A DNA stretch of 64,000 nucleotides. Source: Chionoecetes opilio. Taxonomy: Eukaryota; Arthropoda; Malacostraca; Decapoda; Majidae. The stretch's first letter is position 1, and every line of letters begins with the position of its first letter. The stretch spans positions 95,753 to 159,752 of the forward strand of contig JACEEZ010010165.1 of the NCBI GenBank assembly GCA_016584305.1, in the 5' to 3' direction. The translations under genes were made by a program, and so were the position numbers. Positions 1 through 10,936 of this stretch are shown piece by piece. Under the pieces are notes generated by a model, which saw only the letters and a list, made by a program, of their open reading frames with translations, made no database searches and was not told where the DNA came from.

Positions 1-260
1 GGCGATGGAAACGGGAGGCCCGAGTCGTCTGCCACTAGAAAAAGTCTGTGTTCCTGTGGACACATTCAAAACGACAAAAATGTTTTAAGGGATTGTGGTT
101 TTTAACATCAATATACGCCACAATTTTATGTGTCGACGTTGAAAACTTAATGCTGGAGAGGAATGACTTTGCCAAATGTAGTACTATCCTACACCGTATC
201 CTTTCAGAGTTTATATAGTTTTTTGTTTTATATTAGTATTTAGTTCTTGTTGTTTTAGTA
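1..260. other. No recognised feature
   Basis: AT-rich sequence up to the TA dinucleotide that precedes the first transposon. No convincing ORF or RNA was seen. Confidence 0.5.
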
Positions 261-789
261 CAGTCAAACCTCGATATAACGGACTAAGGGGGAGGAGGAA
301 ATCCATTAAAATAGCCCGATTGTCCGTTATTAGCGAGGGTATTTTCCCAAGGGGGAAAAAAATATGAAAAAACGGAAAAATTGTGAAAAATGAGAAATTT
401 AAACACAAACACAACCCGACTGTGTAGCTATGTTTGGAGGTAACACAACAGCCCGGCACACTCTGAATTTGGTCCGCTCCTACACGTGAAATAATGAAGA
501 AATAATCACAAAACAACCAGAACGTGTTAGTGTAGTCAAACTCAAACTCTAGGAAGGTAAGCAATTACTACGAGCAGATTCAGCCGTTTGGGTTCCAAAG
601 GGATTGCTATTATCATGCTATTCATTATTTATATATATTATAGGTTGTGAACTGAGTTCTATACAGTTACACTATTTAGGTCAGTGTAGCACTGCGTGCG
701 CCTTAGTAAGGGTGTTTAGGGTGTTGAGGTTAAGGGGAGACGTTAGCACGGCCACGCCATAACACTAATAGTCACTGTTTTAAACAATA

Positions 790-1090
790 CAGCCCAAATC
801 CCAAACATCCGGGCTTTTCCAAACAACCGACTTTTTCACCACCACATTGTGTCTTGTTTGGCCATTTATTTTACTTAGTTTTTTTTAGTTTTAGAAAGTA
901 TTGTTGTGGCTTATTTATGCATGGAATTTTTCTTTAGCGATACCACGGGTCGGCCCTTCAAGAGCTGACTTTTATGTTCTATCCATTTTGTCCTTACGTT
1001 TATGGTACTGTGATATTCCGAACACCGACTATTCCAATTTTTGGGCCTTTCCTTCGGTCCCCCAAAGGGCGGTAATTAATTACTTAGCTG
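790..1090. mobile_element. Nested TA-flanked MITE (same family as 61742-62063)
   Basis: It starts CAGCCCAAATCCCAAACATC and ends at TTACTTAGCTG, flanked by TA on both sides. A clearly related copy lies in reverse orientation at 61742-62063, sharing the ACCACATTGTGTCTTG block. The other pogo copy has the uninterrupted site (AAACAATACACACCTTC near 38692), so this piece is a discrete insertion. Confidence 0.75.
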
Positions 1091-1143
1091 TACACACCTT
1101 CTACCACTAAATCAATAGCAACACAGGCTCCTTTAATATTATA

Positions 1144-1754
1144 TTAACACCTTCACTGCAGATATCAAATCAAGGCCTACTCCCCTGTGCGGCAGGTTTA
1201 ATTAAAATTAAAATAATTTTTCTGATCATAATTTTAAAGGCCTAAAATGGAATAGAATGCTCATTCCATACCAGAAATCTATGTTTGGTCTTGGTGGAGG
1301 TACCAGCTAAGTTGAAAGTTTCCCTTTAAAGTGCAGCAACAAAGGGCGTGAACGTGCTGCCAGACGCACAATTTAAACTACTTTCTACTCAACATAATAC
1401 AGCTTATTTGTACATAATGCTTTCATTCAGCATTCATTCCATACATCTGTTTAATCCATCAAGAAAAATTTGAATATCTTGCTATTTAGCCTCGCCATTG
1501 AATAGGAGGGCGAGCAGCGTTTAACACGTCGTTTCTGTAACGTTGACCTTATTAGTCCCCTCACTCCGCAAGCAGAAAAAGATTTTATTATATCACAACA
1601 TTGACAAATGTTGCCATACAAGCCTATTACAACAATATTTACCATAATATCATGAGCAACGCATTTAAATACAGAAACCATATATGTACCAGCCGCAGTG
1701 AACCCTTAAATAGCTGAGAGACCGTATTTGTACCAGCCGCAGTGAAGGGGTTAA
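1144..1754. mobile_element. TTAA-flanked piggyBac-like MITE (probable)
   Basis: The ends read TTAACACCTTCACTGC on the left and, inverted, TTAACCCCTTCACTGCGG on the right. TTAA at both edges and CCCTT-type termini are typical of piggyBac relatives. A subterminal CCAGCCGCAGTGAA motif is repeated twice near the right end (about 1690-1750). There is no transposase. The absence of this region from the other pogo copy agrees with an insertion but does not place its exact edges. Confidence 0.5.
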
Positions 1755-1942
1755 TATGTGATACATCAAAACTCATTAAAACCCAAGCATTCCAAAATAA
1801 AATGAGAAAATACAATAATGTTAGTGAAAAATTTTTCGAAAATGGCGATAACGGGCTAATATGCAAAAAAAAAAAAAAAAAAAAAAAGTCACGCAAATGG
1901 AGTCCGTTACATCGAGGTCCGTTATATAGAGGTTTGACTGTA

Positions 1943-2762
1943 CTCGTATTTTCGTCTTTGATGTTTTATTGCTTGTCTGATTTTATTGATGTTTTGTGGT
2001 ATTCGTGATGGCGTTTTTTTTTGTGTAGTTTTCAGTTTTTTATAAAAAAGAAATAATAGTTTTTAATATTCCATTTAAGTATTTTCCATTTTTTAGTATT
2101 CTGTTTTAGTATTTTCAGTATTTTAGTATTCAGTTTTTAATTGTTTATTGCTTGTTTAGGTTTTTACAAATTTATTGTAGTTTTCATTGATTCTTTTTCA
2201 TTGATGCTCATAATTATTGCACTGATTTTTGTAAAAGGAAAAATTTCTTGCGTTTTAGTGTTTGAGTGATGATTGAAGACCTCATTGTCAGAAAGTAGAT
2301 TTGAAGGATTATATGTGCGCATGTGAGAAACTGTTTTTTGTAAACTTTACTGTTAAAACACTTTTGTGGACCATTTAACTGATTATTATGTGTTGTTGCA
2401 CAAGCTTTGTAAATTGTGGTCAATAAATGATCTATCTATCTATATATCTATCTGTGGTTGTAGGAGTGGTGGGTGTGTGAGTAGGAGTGTTGTAGGTGAT
2501 GACATGCATGGTGGTGGTGGTGAGGTATTGTCGGCTGGCTTGGACCTGGGGCATAGGATTTTTTTTTTAAAATTTTTATTATTATTATTATTATTATTTT
2601 ATTTTTACAGAACAAAAGACTGGCCAAGTTTTTTTTTATTTTTTAGTTTTTTATAAATAACTATACATGTTTGTCTTGTTTAGGTTTGTTTATAGTTCAT
2701 GCTTTAGTGTTGTTTACCGTGCACACCACCACCTTAAACAGGTCATGTCTATGTAATACAAG
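1943..2762. other. AT-rich spacer with short simple repeats
   Basis: It holds a TAGTATTC/TTTTAG-type irregular repeat (about 2040-2150), a short (TATC)n near 2430-2455 and an (ATT)n run near 2576-2600. No gene was seen. Confidence 0.5.
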
Positions 2763-2815
2763 GATATTAAACAGGTTATTCCTACAGCAGCATTTCCCCG
2801 CCACTACTTACATGA

Positions 2816-5800
2816 CTTCACTGAGATATTTCTACTGGGATATTTATAGGAGCACTGAGATATTTCTACTGGGATATTTATAGGAGCACTGAGATATTTC
2901 TACTGGGATATTTATAGGAGCACTGAGATATTTCTACTGGGATATTATAGGAGCACTGAGATATTTCTACTGGGATATTTATAGAGCACTGAGATATTCC
3001 TACTGGGATATTTATAGGAGCACTGAGATATTTCTACTGGGATATTTATAGGAGCACTGAGATATTTCTACTGGGATATTTATAGGAGCACTGAGATATT
3101 TCTACTGGATATTTATAGGAGCACTGAGATATTTCTACTGGGATATTTATAGGAGCACTGAGATATTTCTACTGGGATATTTATAGGAGCACTGAGATAT
3201 TTCTACTGGGATATTTATAGGAGCACTGAGATATTTCTACTGGGATATTTATAGGAGCACTGAGATATTTCTACTGGGATATTTATAGGAGCACTGAGAT
3301 ATTTCTACTGGGATATTTATAGAGCACTGAGATATTTCTACTGGGATATTTATAGGAGCACTGAGATATTTCTACTGGGATATTTATAGGAGCACTGAGA
3401 TATTTTCTACTGGGATATTTATAGGAGCACTGAGATATTTCTACTGGGATATTTATAGAGCACTGAGATATTTCTACTGGGATATTTATAGGAGCACTGA
3501 GATATTTCTACTGGTATATTTATAGGAGCACTGAGATATTTCTACTGGGATATTTATAGGAGCACTGAGATATTTCTACTGGTATATTTATAGGAGCACT
3601 GAGATATTTCTACTGGGATATTTATAGGAGCACTGAGATATTTCTACTGGGATATTTATTTGGAGCACTGAGATATTTCTACTGGGATATTTATAGGAGC
3701 ACTGAGATATTTCTACTGGGATTTTTTATAGGAGCACTGAGATATTTCTACTGGGATATTTATAGGAGCACTGAGATATTTCTACTGGATATTTATAGAG
3801 CACTGAGATATTTCTACTGGGGTATTTATAGGAGCACTGAGATATTTCTACTGGGATATTTATAGGAGCACTGAGATATTTCTACTGGGATATTTATAGG
3901 AGCACTGAGATATTTCTACTGGGATATTTATAAGAGCACTGAGATATTTCTACTGGGATATTTATAGGAGCACTGAGATATTTCTACAGGGATATTTATA
4001 GGAGCACTGAGATATTTCTACTGGTATATTTATAGGAGCACTGAGATATTTCTACTGGTATATTTATAGGAGCACTGAGATATTTCTACTGGGATATTTA
4101 TATGAGCACTGAGATATTTCTACTGGGATATTTATAGGAGCACTGAGATATTTCTACTGGGATATTTATAGGAGCACTGAGATATTTCTACTGGGATATT
4201 TATAGGAGCACTGAGATATTTCTACTGGGATATTTATAGGAGCACTGAGATATTTCTACTGGGATATTTATAGGGGCACTGAGATATTTTCTACTGGGAT
4301 ATTTATAGGAGCACTGAGATATTTCTACTGGGATATTTATAGGAGCACTGAGATATTTCTACTGGGATATTTATAGGAGCACTGAGATATTTCTACTGAG
4401 ATATTTATAGGAGCACTGAGATATTTCTACTGGGATATTTATATGAGCACTGAGATATTTCTACTGGGATATTTATATGAGCACTGAGATATTTCTACTG
4501 GGATATTTATAGGAGCACTGAGATATTTCTACTGGGATATTTTTATAGCACTGAGATATTTCTACTGGGATATTTATATGAGCACTGAGATATTTCTACT
4601 GGGATATTTATATGAGCACTGAGATATTTCTACTGGGATATTTATAGGAGCACTGAGATATTTCTACTGGGATATTTATAGGAGCACTGAGATATTTCTA
4701 CTGGGATATTTATATGAGCACTGAGATATTTCTACTGGGATATTTATAGGAGCACTGAGATATTTCTACTGGGATATTTATAAGAGCACTGAGATATTTC
4801 TACTGGGATATTTATAGGAGCACTGAGATATTTCTACTGGGATATTTATATGAGCACTGAGATATTTCTACTGGGATATTTATAAGAGCACTGAGATATT
4901 TCTACTGGGATATTTATAGGAGCACTGAGATATTTCTACTGGGATATTTATATGAGCACTGAGATATTTCTACTGGGATATTTATATGAGCACTGAGATA
5001 TTTCTACTGAGATATTTATAAGAGCACTGAGATATTTCTACTGGGATATTTATAGGAGCACTGAGATATTTCTACTGGGATATTTATATGAGCACTGAGA
5101 TATTTCTACTGGGATATTTATAGGAGCACTGAGATATTTCTACTGGGATATTTATAGGAGCACTGAGATATTTCTACTGGGATATTTATAGGAGCACTGA
5201 GATATTTCTACTGGGATATTTATAGGAGCACTGAGATATTTCTACTGGGATATTTATATGAGCACTGAGATATTTCTACTGGGATATTTATAGGAGCACT
5301 GAGATATTTCTACTGGGATATTTATATGAGCACTGAGATATTTCTACTGGGATATTTATATGAGCACTGAGATATTTCTACTGGGATATTTATATGAGCA
5401 CTGAGATATTTCTACTGGGATATTTATAGGAGCACTGAGATATTTCTACTGGGATATTTATATGAGCACTGAGATTTTCTACTGGGATATTTATAGGAGC
5501 ACTGAGATATTTCTACTGGGATATTTATAGGAGCACTGAGATATTTCTACTGGGATATTTATAGGAGCACTGAGATATTTCTACTGGGATATTTATATGA
5601 GCACTGAGATATTTCTACTGGGATATTTATAAGAGCACTGAGATATTTCTACTGGGATATTTATAAGAGCACTGAGATATTTCTACTGGGATATTTATAT
5701 GAGCACTGAGATATTTCTACTGGGATATTTATAAGAGCACTGAGATATTTCTACTGGGATATTTATATGAGCACTGAGATATTTCTACTGGGATATTTAT

Positions 5801-5985
5801 AGGAGCACTGAGATATTTCTACTGGGATATTTATATGAGCACTGAGATATTTCTACTGGGATATTTATATGAGCACTGAGATATTTCTACTGGGATATTT
5901 ATAGGAGCACTGAGATATTTCTACTGGGATATTTATAGGAGCACTGAGATATTTCTACTGGGATATTTATAAGAGCACTGAGATA
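2816..5985 (+). repeat. 34-bp satellite array, left arm (about 93 copies)
   Basis: The monomer is GAGATATTTCTACTGGGATA followed by TTTATAGGAGCACT. Most copies are 34 bp, with occasional 1-bp slips. One position is three-state (AGGAGC, ATGAGC or AAGAGC): the first half of the array is almost all AGGAGC, and the other two states appear from about 4100 onward. Confidence 0.95.
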
Positions 5986-6315
5986 TTTCATGTTATTTAT
6001 TGATCAATATTTTGTTGCCATGACAGTTTGTGTGTGGCATGAAGGAGTGATGGAGTGAAGAAATGGTGTTGTCTTAAGGCCGGTTCCCACCAGTCCCCTT
6101 GTACGGCCGCCGCTGCCGTTCCCCGCCCAACACTGACGTCACCATCACCACCACTGGAGTGGCTGTAGTGGTAACCGGCCTTTAGGGGTCAAAATGCAAC
6201 ACTGGCCTGTACAAGATGACCTCTGATGACCTCTAAGGTGTTGCAGGGTCATTCACAAGCCAGGTGACAGGTGAGAGGAGGAGAACTGTATGTTTTGTTC
6301 TATTGTATGTACAGA
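5986..6315. repeat. Left unique arm of the inverted repeat
   Basis: It pairs with 9736-10045 in inverse orientation. It includes a small imperfect inverted repeat at about 6078-6183 (AAGGCCGGTTCCCACCAG to GTGGTAACCGGCCTT) that looks like a miniature element and is also present in the right arm at about 9858-9966. Confidence 0.7.
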
Positions 6316-6575
6316 TTTTACTACCGTACATAACACTAAAGTCGCCAGTCACTCGCCACTGCACTAATGTCGCCAGGCACAACATATTCAAATTTTAGCA
6401 TCACTACAGCCTTTTATGTGTCACTGAAGAGACATGCACAGTAGTTTATATTATGTACATCACACTACATATCTTCAGTGGCACATAAAAGGCTGTAGTG
6501 ATGCTAAAATTCATAATGTATTGTGCCTGGTGACATTAGTGCAGTGGCGAGTGACTGGCGACTATAGTGTTATCT
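6316..6575. mobile_element. Palindromic MITE, family H1
   Basis: The two halves are near-perfect inverse copies around about 6440-6460: TAGCATCACTACAGCC and TCGCCAGTCACTCGCC on the left, with their complements on the right. Termini read TACTACCGTACATAACACT. It lies inside the left arm, and the right arm has no equivalent. A related, more diverged copy lies at about 42878-43381. Confidence 0.7.
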
Positions 6576-6789
6576 AGGGTGGTAATGCTATGCTAGATTA
6601 ATAGAGGATCAATTGTCAAAGAGCTGCTCTAGATATTTATCAGATATTTTCTTAAATATATTTATAAAAAAAACTTATGAACATCAATATTTTATGAGCT
6701 ACATATATTTAGAAGTAAAAAACCATGAGTTAAATTCTCGAGTGCTGATTCATAATTGCTTTAAAAAATATAGTGTATAGCCTAGTCTA

Positions 6790-7145
6790 TTTTTTTTATT
6801 ATGGTCAAAATGCAGTAAGGAAGCCATGCCCCCTGCCTGCCCTTCTATTCTACAGGGCAGCTGATTGGTGCATTCCTCGTATCATCACTACCAATCACAA
6901 TATCTTCACTACTTAACAGCAGCGTGACCACTGGACAGCAATCTTCACTACAGAGGGTGACAAAATCAAAAAACCCTTTGTAGTGAAGATTGCTGTCCAG
7001 TGGTCACGCCGCTGTTAAGTAGTGAAGATATTGTGATTGGTAGTGATGGTACGAGGAATGCACCAATCAGCTGCCCCGTAGCATAGAAGGGGAGGCAGGG
7101 GGCGTGGCTTCCTTACTGCATTTTGACCATAATAAATAAAATGGA
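6790..7145. mobile_element. Palindromic MITE, family H2
   Basis: About 170-bp arms are almost exact inverse copies around a loop near 6960-6985. The left arm has ATGGTCAAAATGCAGTAAGG and CAGCTGATTGGTGCATTCCT, and the right arm has their complements. There is no ORF. The long near-perfect hairpin suggests a recent event or active homogenisation. Confidence 0.7.
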
Positions 7146-7810
7146 CTCTAGTATCAAATGTGTGAGGGAGTTAAGACAAAAATAATGGTATAAAAATAAA
7201 AATAAAACTTTGGATCTATAGAATAAAAATAAAGTTACAGCCAGACAAGAACAGATCAGTTCCATAAAACAATACATATATATTATACTAATTCAATATA
7301 TTATTATAATCATATAATAGTAATACAATTTAATATAATAATCAAATAAATAATACTCTATAGTGAGGCAAAAGTTGAGGTTTTTTAGTTAAATATTTAT
7401 CACAAAAAAAATAGCAAAAATACCAAAAAAGTAACAAAAAAAAGTCAACAAACTGTATTAAGTCTAAAATGCCTCCCAACCTCTCCGGAGACAGACTGAT
7501 GGAATGATTGAAGACAAAGTAATATGCTGGAGCAAGTTTATTTACACGTAAAACACATAATGTACATTGCTACAGGCATAGACTGTCATGATTATGTGTG
7601 TAGTGAGTGTGTCTGTGAGGGAGGCTGTGTGTCGCCTGTGTCTGTGAGGGAGGCTGTGTGTCTCCTGTGGTGTTTTATATACTGTGGGGAGACATACTGT
7701 GGCTCCTGTGGCTGTGGTGAGAGAGAGAGAGAAAGAAAAGAGAGAGGAGAGAGAGAGAGAGAACTTATATGTTCAGACAATTTCATATATTTCCTAAACA
7801 ACAACAACTC
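7146..7810. other. Central spacer of the giant inverted repeat
   Basis: AT-rich sequence followed by two tandem copies of a TGTCTGTGAGGGAGGCTGTG block (about 7608-7675) and a (GA)n tract at about 7713-7762. The ORFs here are low-complexity. Confidence 0.5.
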
Positions 7811-8418
7811 GGATCTTCAAGTCGCTTGTGATCCCTGTCTTACTCTATGGTTGTGAGACATGGACACTAAATAGCGACTTGAAGAGACTAATCGATGCCT
7901 TTGGTAATAAGTGTCTTCGCAGAATCATGGGGTATCGCTGGGATGATTACGTGTCAAACCAGCGATTGCACCGTGACACTGAATCGAGGCCTATTACCTG
8001 CATAGTCCGTCAGCGCTAACTTGGGCTACATGGGCATGTGGCACGCTACACTGAAACCGATCCTTCCCATCGGGTTGTATCTGTAAGAGACAATCCGGCG
8101 TGGAGGAGGCCAAGGGGGCGCCCACAAGGCTCTCGTGGCTGGGGCAAGTTGATGCTTCTTGTCGAGAGCTGCTTGGTGTAGAAGGCAGCCTGCATGGGGA
8201 CTGCTTGGTATGGGAAGGCAGCCTGCATGGGGACCCCCTGGTGTGGGAAGGCAGCCTGCATGGTGACCCCCTGGTGTGGGAAGGCAGCCTGCATGGGGAC
8301 TGCTTGGTATGGGAAGGCAGCCTGCATGGGGACTGCTTGGTATGGGAAGGCAGCCTGCATAGTGACCCCGGGAGTGACGCCATAGGGTGGGTGAGGCGAT
8401 CAATCCCCAATGATTGAT
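7811..8418 (+). pseudogene. RTE-like LINE 3' fragment with internal 33-bp expansion
   Basis: On the plus strand it encodes the C-terminal end of the RT-type protein seen in the other LINE copies (LLYGCETWTLNSDLKR, then the RIMGYRWDDYVSNQRLHR block). It is 5'-truncated and interrupted by a stop at about 8017. It ends with the family's GATTGAT-type tail. The segment corresponding to GMGKEPAWE near the C terminus is expanded to about six 33-bp copies (about 8180-8370), which keep the reading frame. The longer LINE copies are at 24664-25803 and 31451-33970. Confidence 0.85.
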
Positions 8419-8530
8419 GTACAGTAAGGACACACTGTTGTCACTCTAGATGTACTGTAAGGACATACTGTTGTCACTCTAGATGTACTGTAAGGACATG
8501 CTGTTGTCACTCTAGATGTACTGTTAACAC
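8417..8530. repeat. 33-bp tandem repeat (about 3 copies)
   Basis: The unit is TGTACTGTAAGGACATACTG followed by TTGTCACTCTAGA, immediately downstream of the LINE tail. Confidence 0.85.
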
Positions 8531-8907
8531 GGCAATAATACGTCTAATACAAATACACACGGCAAGCGAGTTTAAGTTCTTTTCATGATTTCCTTTTGCC
8601 TAATCTCTGGACGCTCTTCTAAGTATTATGACTTACAAAAGTAATATTGTTTTACTTCTAAATATATGTAGCTAATAAAATAGTTCTAATTTACCGTATG
8701 AATAATGGACTTTTACTAACTAACTAAATAACTCATGGTTTTTTACTTCTAATATATATAAATATTTATATATCTAAATATCTTTAAAATAAATATATAT
8801 CTAATAAAATATTGAAGTTCATAAGAATTTTTTGTTATATATGTAGTGAAAATATCGAAGTTAAATGTCTTGATTACGGCTCCAAAAACTGATCCTCTAT
8901 TAATCTA
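8531..8907. other. AT-rich inner arm of the inverted repeat
   Basis: From about 8740 this is the inverse of 6580-6735 (GATCCTCTATTAATCTAG and the GGTTTTTTACTTCTAA block). Nothing coding was seen. Confidence 0.5.
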
Positions 8908-9735
8908 GTCTAGCATTACTAGTAACAACTGTCTGTACACTAGAATGAGCAGCATAATGACAGTGTGGGAAGTCTAGTCTAGCATTACTAGTAACAACTG
9001 TCTGTACACTAGAATGAGCAGCATAATGACAGTGTGGGAAGTCTAGTCTAGCATTATTAGTAACAACTGTCTGTACACAAGAATGAGCAGCATAATGACA
9101 GTGTTGGAAGTCTAGTTTAGCATTATTAGTAACAACTGTCTGTACACAAGAATGGCGCATAATGACAGTTTTGGGGGAAATTTTATCTAGCATTATTAGT
9201 AACAAATGTCTGTACACAAGAATGAGCAGCATAATGACAGTGTTGGAAGTCTGTCTAGCATTTACTAGTAACAACTGTCCCGTACACAAGAATGAGCAGC
9301 ATAATGACAGTGTGGGAAGTCTAGTCTAGCATTTCTAGTAACAACTGTCTGTACACAAGAATGAGCACATAATGACAGTGTTGGAAGTCAGTCTAGCATT
9401 ACTAGTAACAACTGTCTGTACACAAGAATGAGCACATAATGACAGTGTGGGAAGTCTAGTCTAGCCTTACTAGTACCCAAATGTCCCGTACACAAGAATG
9501 AGCAGCATAATGACAAGTGTGGGAAGTCTAGTCTAGCATTATTAGTAACAACTGTCTGTACACAAGAATGAGCAGCATAATGACAGTGTTGGAAGTCTAG
9601 TTTAGCATTATTAGTAACAACTGTCTGTACACAAGAATGAGCAGCATAATGACAGTGTTGGAAGTCTAGTCTAGCATTACTAGTAACAACTGTCTGTACA
9701 CAAGAATGAGCAGCATAATGACAGTGTGGGAAGTT
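8908..9735 (+). repeat. 69-bp minisatellite (about 12 copies), right arm only
   Basis: The unit contains GTCTAGTCTAGCATTACTAG, TAACAACTGTCTGTACACAA and GAATGAGCAGCATAATGACA. The left arm keeps less than one unit, split by MITE H1, so the array expanded on one arm after the arms formed. Confidence 0.9.
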
Positions 9736-10045
9736 GTTACAGCAAAAAATACAGTTCTCCTCCTCTCACCTGTCGCCTGGCTTGTGAATGACCCTGCAAC
9801 ATCTTAGAGGTCATCAGAGGTCATCTTGTACAGGCCAGTGTTGCATTTTGACCCCTAAAGGCCGGTTACCACTACAGCCACTCCAGCGGTGGTGATGGTG
9901 ACGTCAGTGTTGGGCGGGGAACGGCAGCGGCGGCCGTACAAGGAGACTGGTGGGAACCGGCCTTAAGACACCATTTCTTCACGCCATCACTCCTTCATGC
10001 CACACACAAACTGTCATGGCAACAAAATATTGATCAATAAATAAC
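9736..10045. repeat. Right unique arm of the inverted repeat
   Basis: Reverse complement of 5986-6300, including the GGCCGGTT miniature inverted repeat. Similarity is high, with scattered substitutions. Confidence 0.75.
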
Positions 10046-10655
10046 ATGAAATATCTCAGTGCTCTTATAAATATCCCAGTAGAAATATCTCAGTGCTCCT
10101 ATAAATATCCCAGTAGAAATATCTCAGTGCTCATATAAATATCCCAGTAGAAATATCTCAGTGCTCCTATAAATATCCCAGTAGAAATATCTCAGTGCTC
10201 CTATAAATATCCCAGTAGAAATATCTCAGTGCTCTTATAAATATCCCAGTAGAAATATCTCAGTGCTCCTATAAATATCCCAGTAGAAATATCTCAGTGC
10301 TCCTATAAATATCCCAGTAGAAATATCTCAGTGCTCCTATAAATATCCCAGTAGAAATATCTCATTCCTAAAATTCCCAGTAGAAATATCTCAGTGCTCA
10401 TATAAAATCCCATAGAAATATCTCAGTGCTCATATAAATTCCCCGTAGAAATATCTCAGTCTCCTATAAATATCCCAGTAGAAAATTTCCCGTGCTCCTA
10501 TAAATTCCCCTAGAAATATCTCAGTGTCATAAAAATCCCAGTAAAATATTCGTGCCCCCTAAATATCCCCGTAGAAATATCTCAGTGCTCCTATAAAATC
10601 CCCGTAGAAAAATCTCAGTGCTCCTAAAATATCCAGTAGAAATATCTCGGTGAAA
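10046..10655 (-). repeat. 34-bp satellite array, right arm (about 18 copies)
   Basis: Inverse orientation of the left array (AAATATCTCAGTGCTCCTAT...). The inner nine units are clean. From about 10360 outward, units show many small indels, which may be decay or sequencing error. Confidence 0.9.
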
Positions 10656-10737
10656 TCATGTAGTAGTGGCGGGGGGAAAAGCTGCTGTAGAATAAACATT
10701 AAATATAACTAAAGGACTTTTTTCCCATCAATCTTCT

Positions 10738-10936
10738 TTAACCCCCTTTGGGGGCCCGAACAATTTCCATTGTAATTTTGGGGACCATTAGACGATTTTT
10801 AGTGACTAAGTTATTTTTTAAACTAGCCGTTTTGACCTTTTCCATAACTCATTTGGTTATTTAGTTATTTTTGTATTTTAGGGTAACAACGACCATTTTT
10901 TATAGCAAGGAAAGATCTGGGCGTGAAGGGGGTTAA
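10738..10936. mobile_element. TTAA-flanked piggyBac-like MITE, about 0.2 kb
   Basis: The left end is TTAACCCCCTTTGGGGGCCC. The inverted right end reads TTAACCCCCTTCACGCCCAG. TTAA at both edges fits piggyBac-type targeting. No ORF. Confidence 0.6.

Larger units (their letters stand above)
261..1940. mobile_element. pogo/Tigger-like non-autonomous DNA transposon, copy 1
   Basis: The left end CAGTCAAACCTCGATATAAC and the inverted right end, which reads GTTATATAGAGGTTTGACTG, are flanked by TA (259-260 and 1941-1942). That matches the Tc1/mariner-pogo target duplication. No transposase ORF is visible, so it is non-autonomous. A second copy at 37663-38792 shares the subterminal text (TGTAGCTATGTTTGGAGG-like and TCAGTGTAGCACTGC motifs). 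This copy is longer because a MITE (790-1090) and roughly 780 bp around a TTAA MITE (1144-1754) lie inside it. A poly-A run sits at 1865-1887. Confidence 0.8.
2763..10708. mobile_element. Giant inverted-repeat (foldback-like) structure
   Basis: The two halves are reverse complements over much of their length. Outer ends match (CTACAGCAGC plus a CCCCGCCACTAC block at about 2780-2812 versus its inverse at 10655-10690). Then come inverted arrays of the same 34-bp satellite, then about 330 bp of matching arm (5986-6315 versus 9736-10045), then an inner AT-rich arm (6580-6735 versus 8740-8905). The centre holds unpaired sequence, a palindromic MITE and a LINE fragment. Arms built of tandem repeats are the hallmark of foldback/Galileo-type elements. 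No transposase and no target duplication were identified, so a local inverted duplication of a satellite locus remains possible. Confidence 0.6.

Noticed and set aside
2816..5985. Regular 34-bp repeats resembling a CRISPR array
   Set aside because: Units are directly adjacent with no unique spacers, no cas genes exist, and the context is eukaryotic. It is a satellite.
8900..9289. 129-residue minus-strand ORF
   Set aside because: Translation of the 69-bp minisatellite (repeating HYAAHSCVQTVVT).
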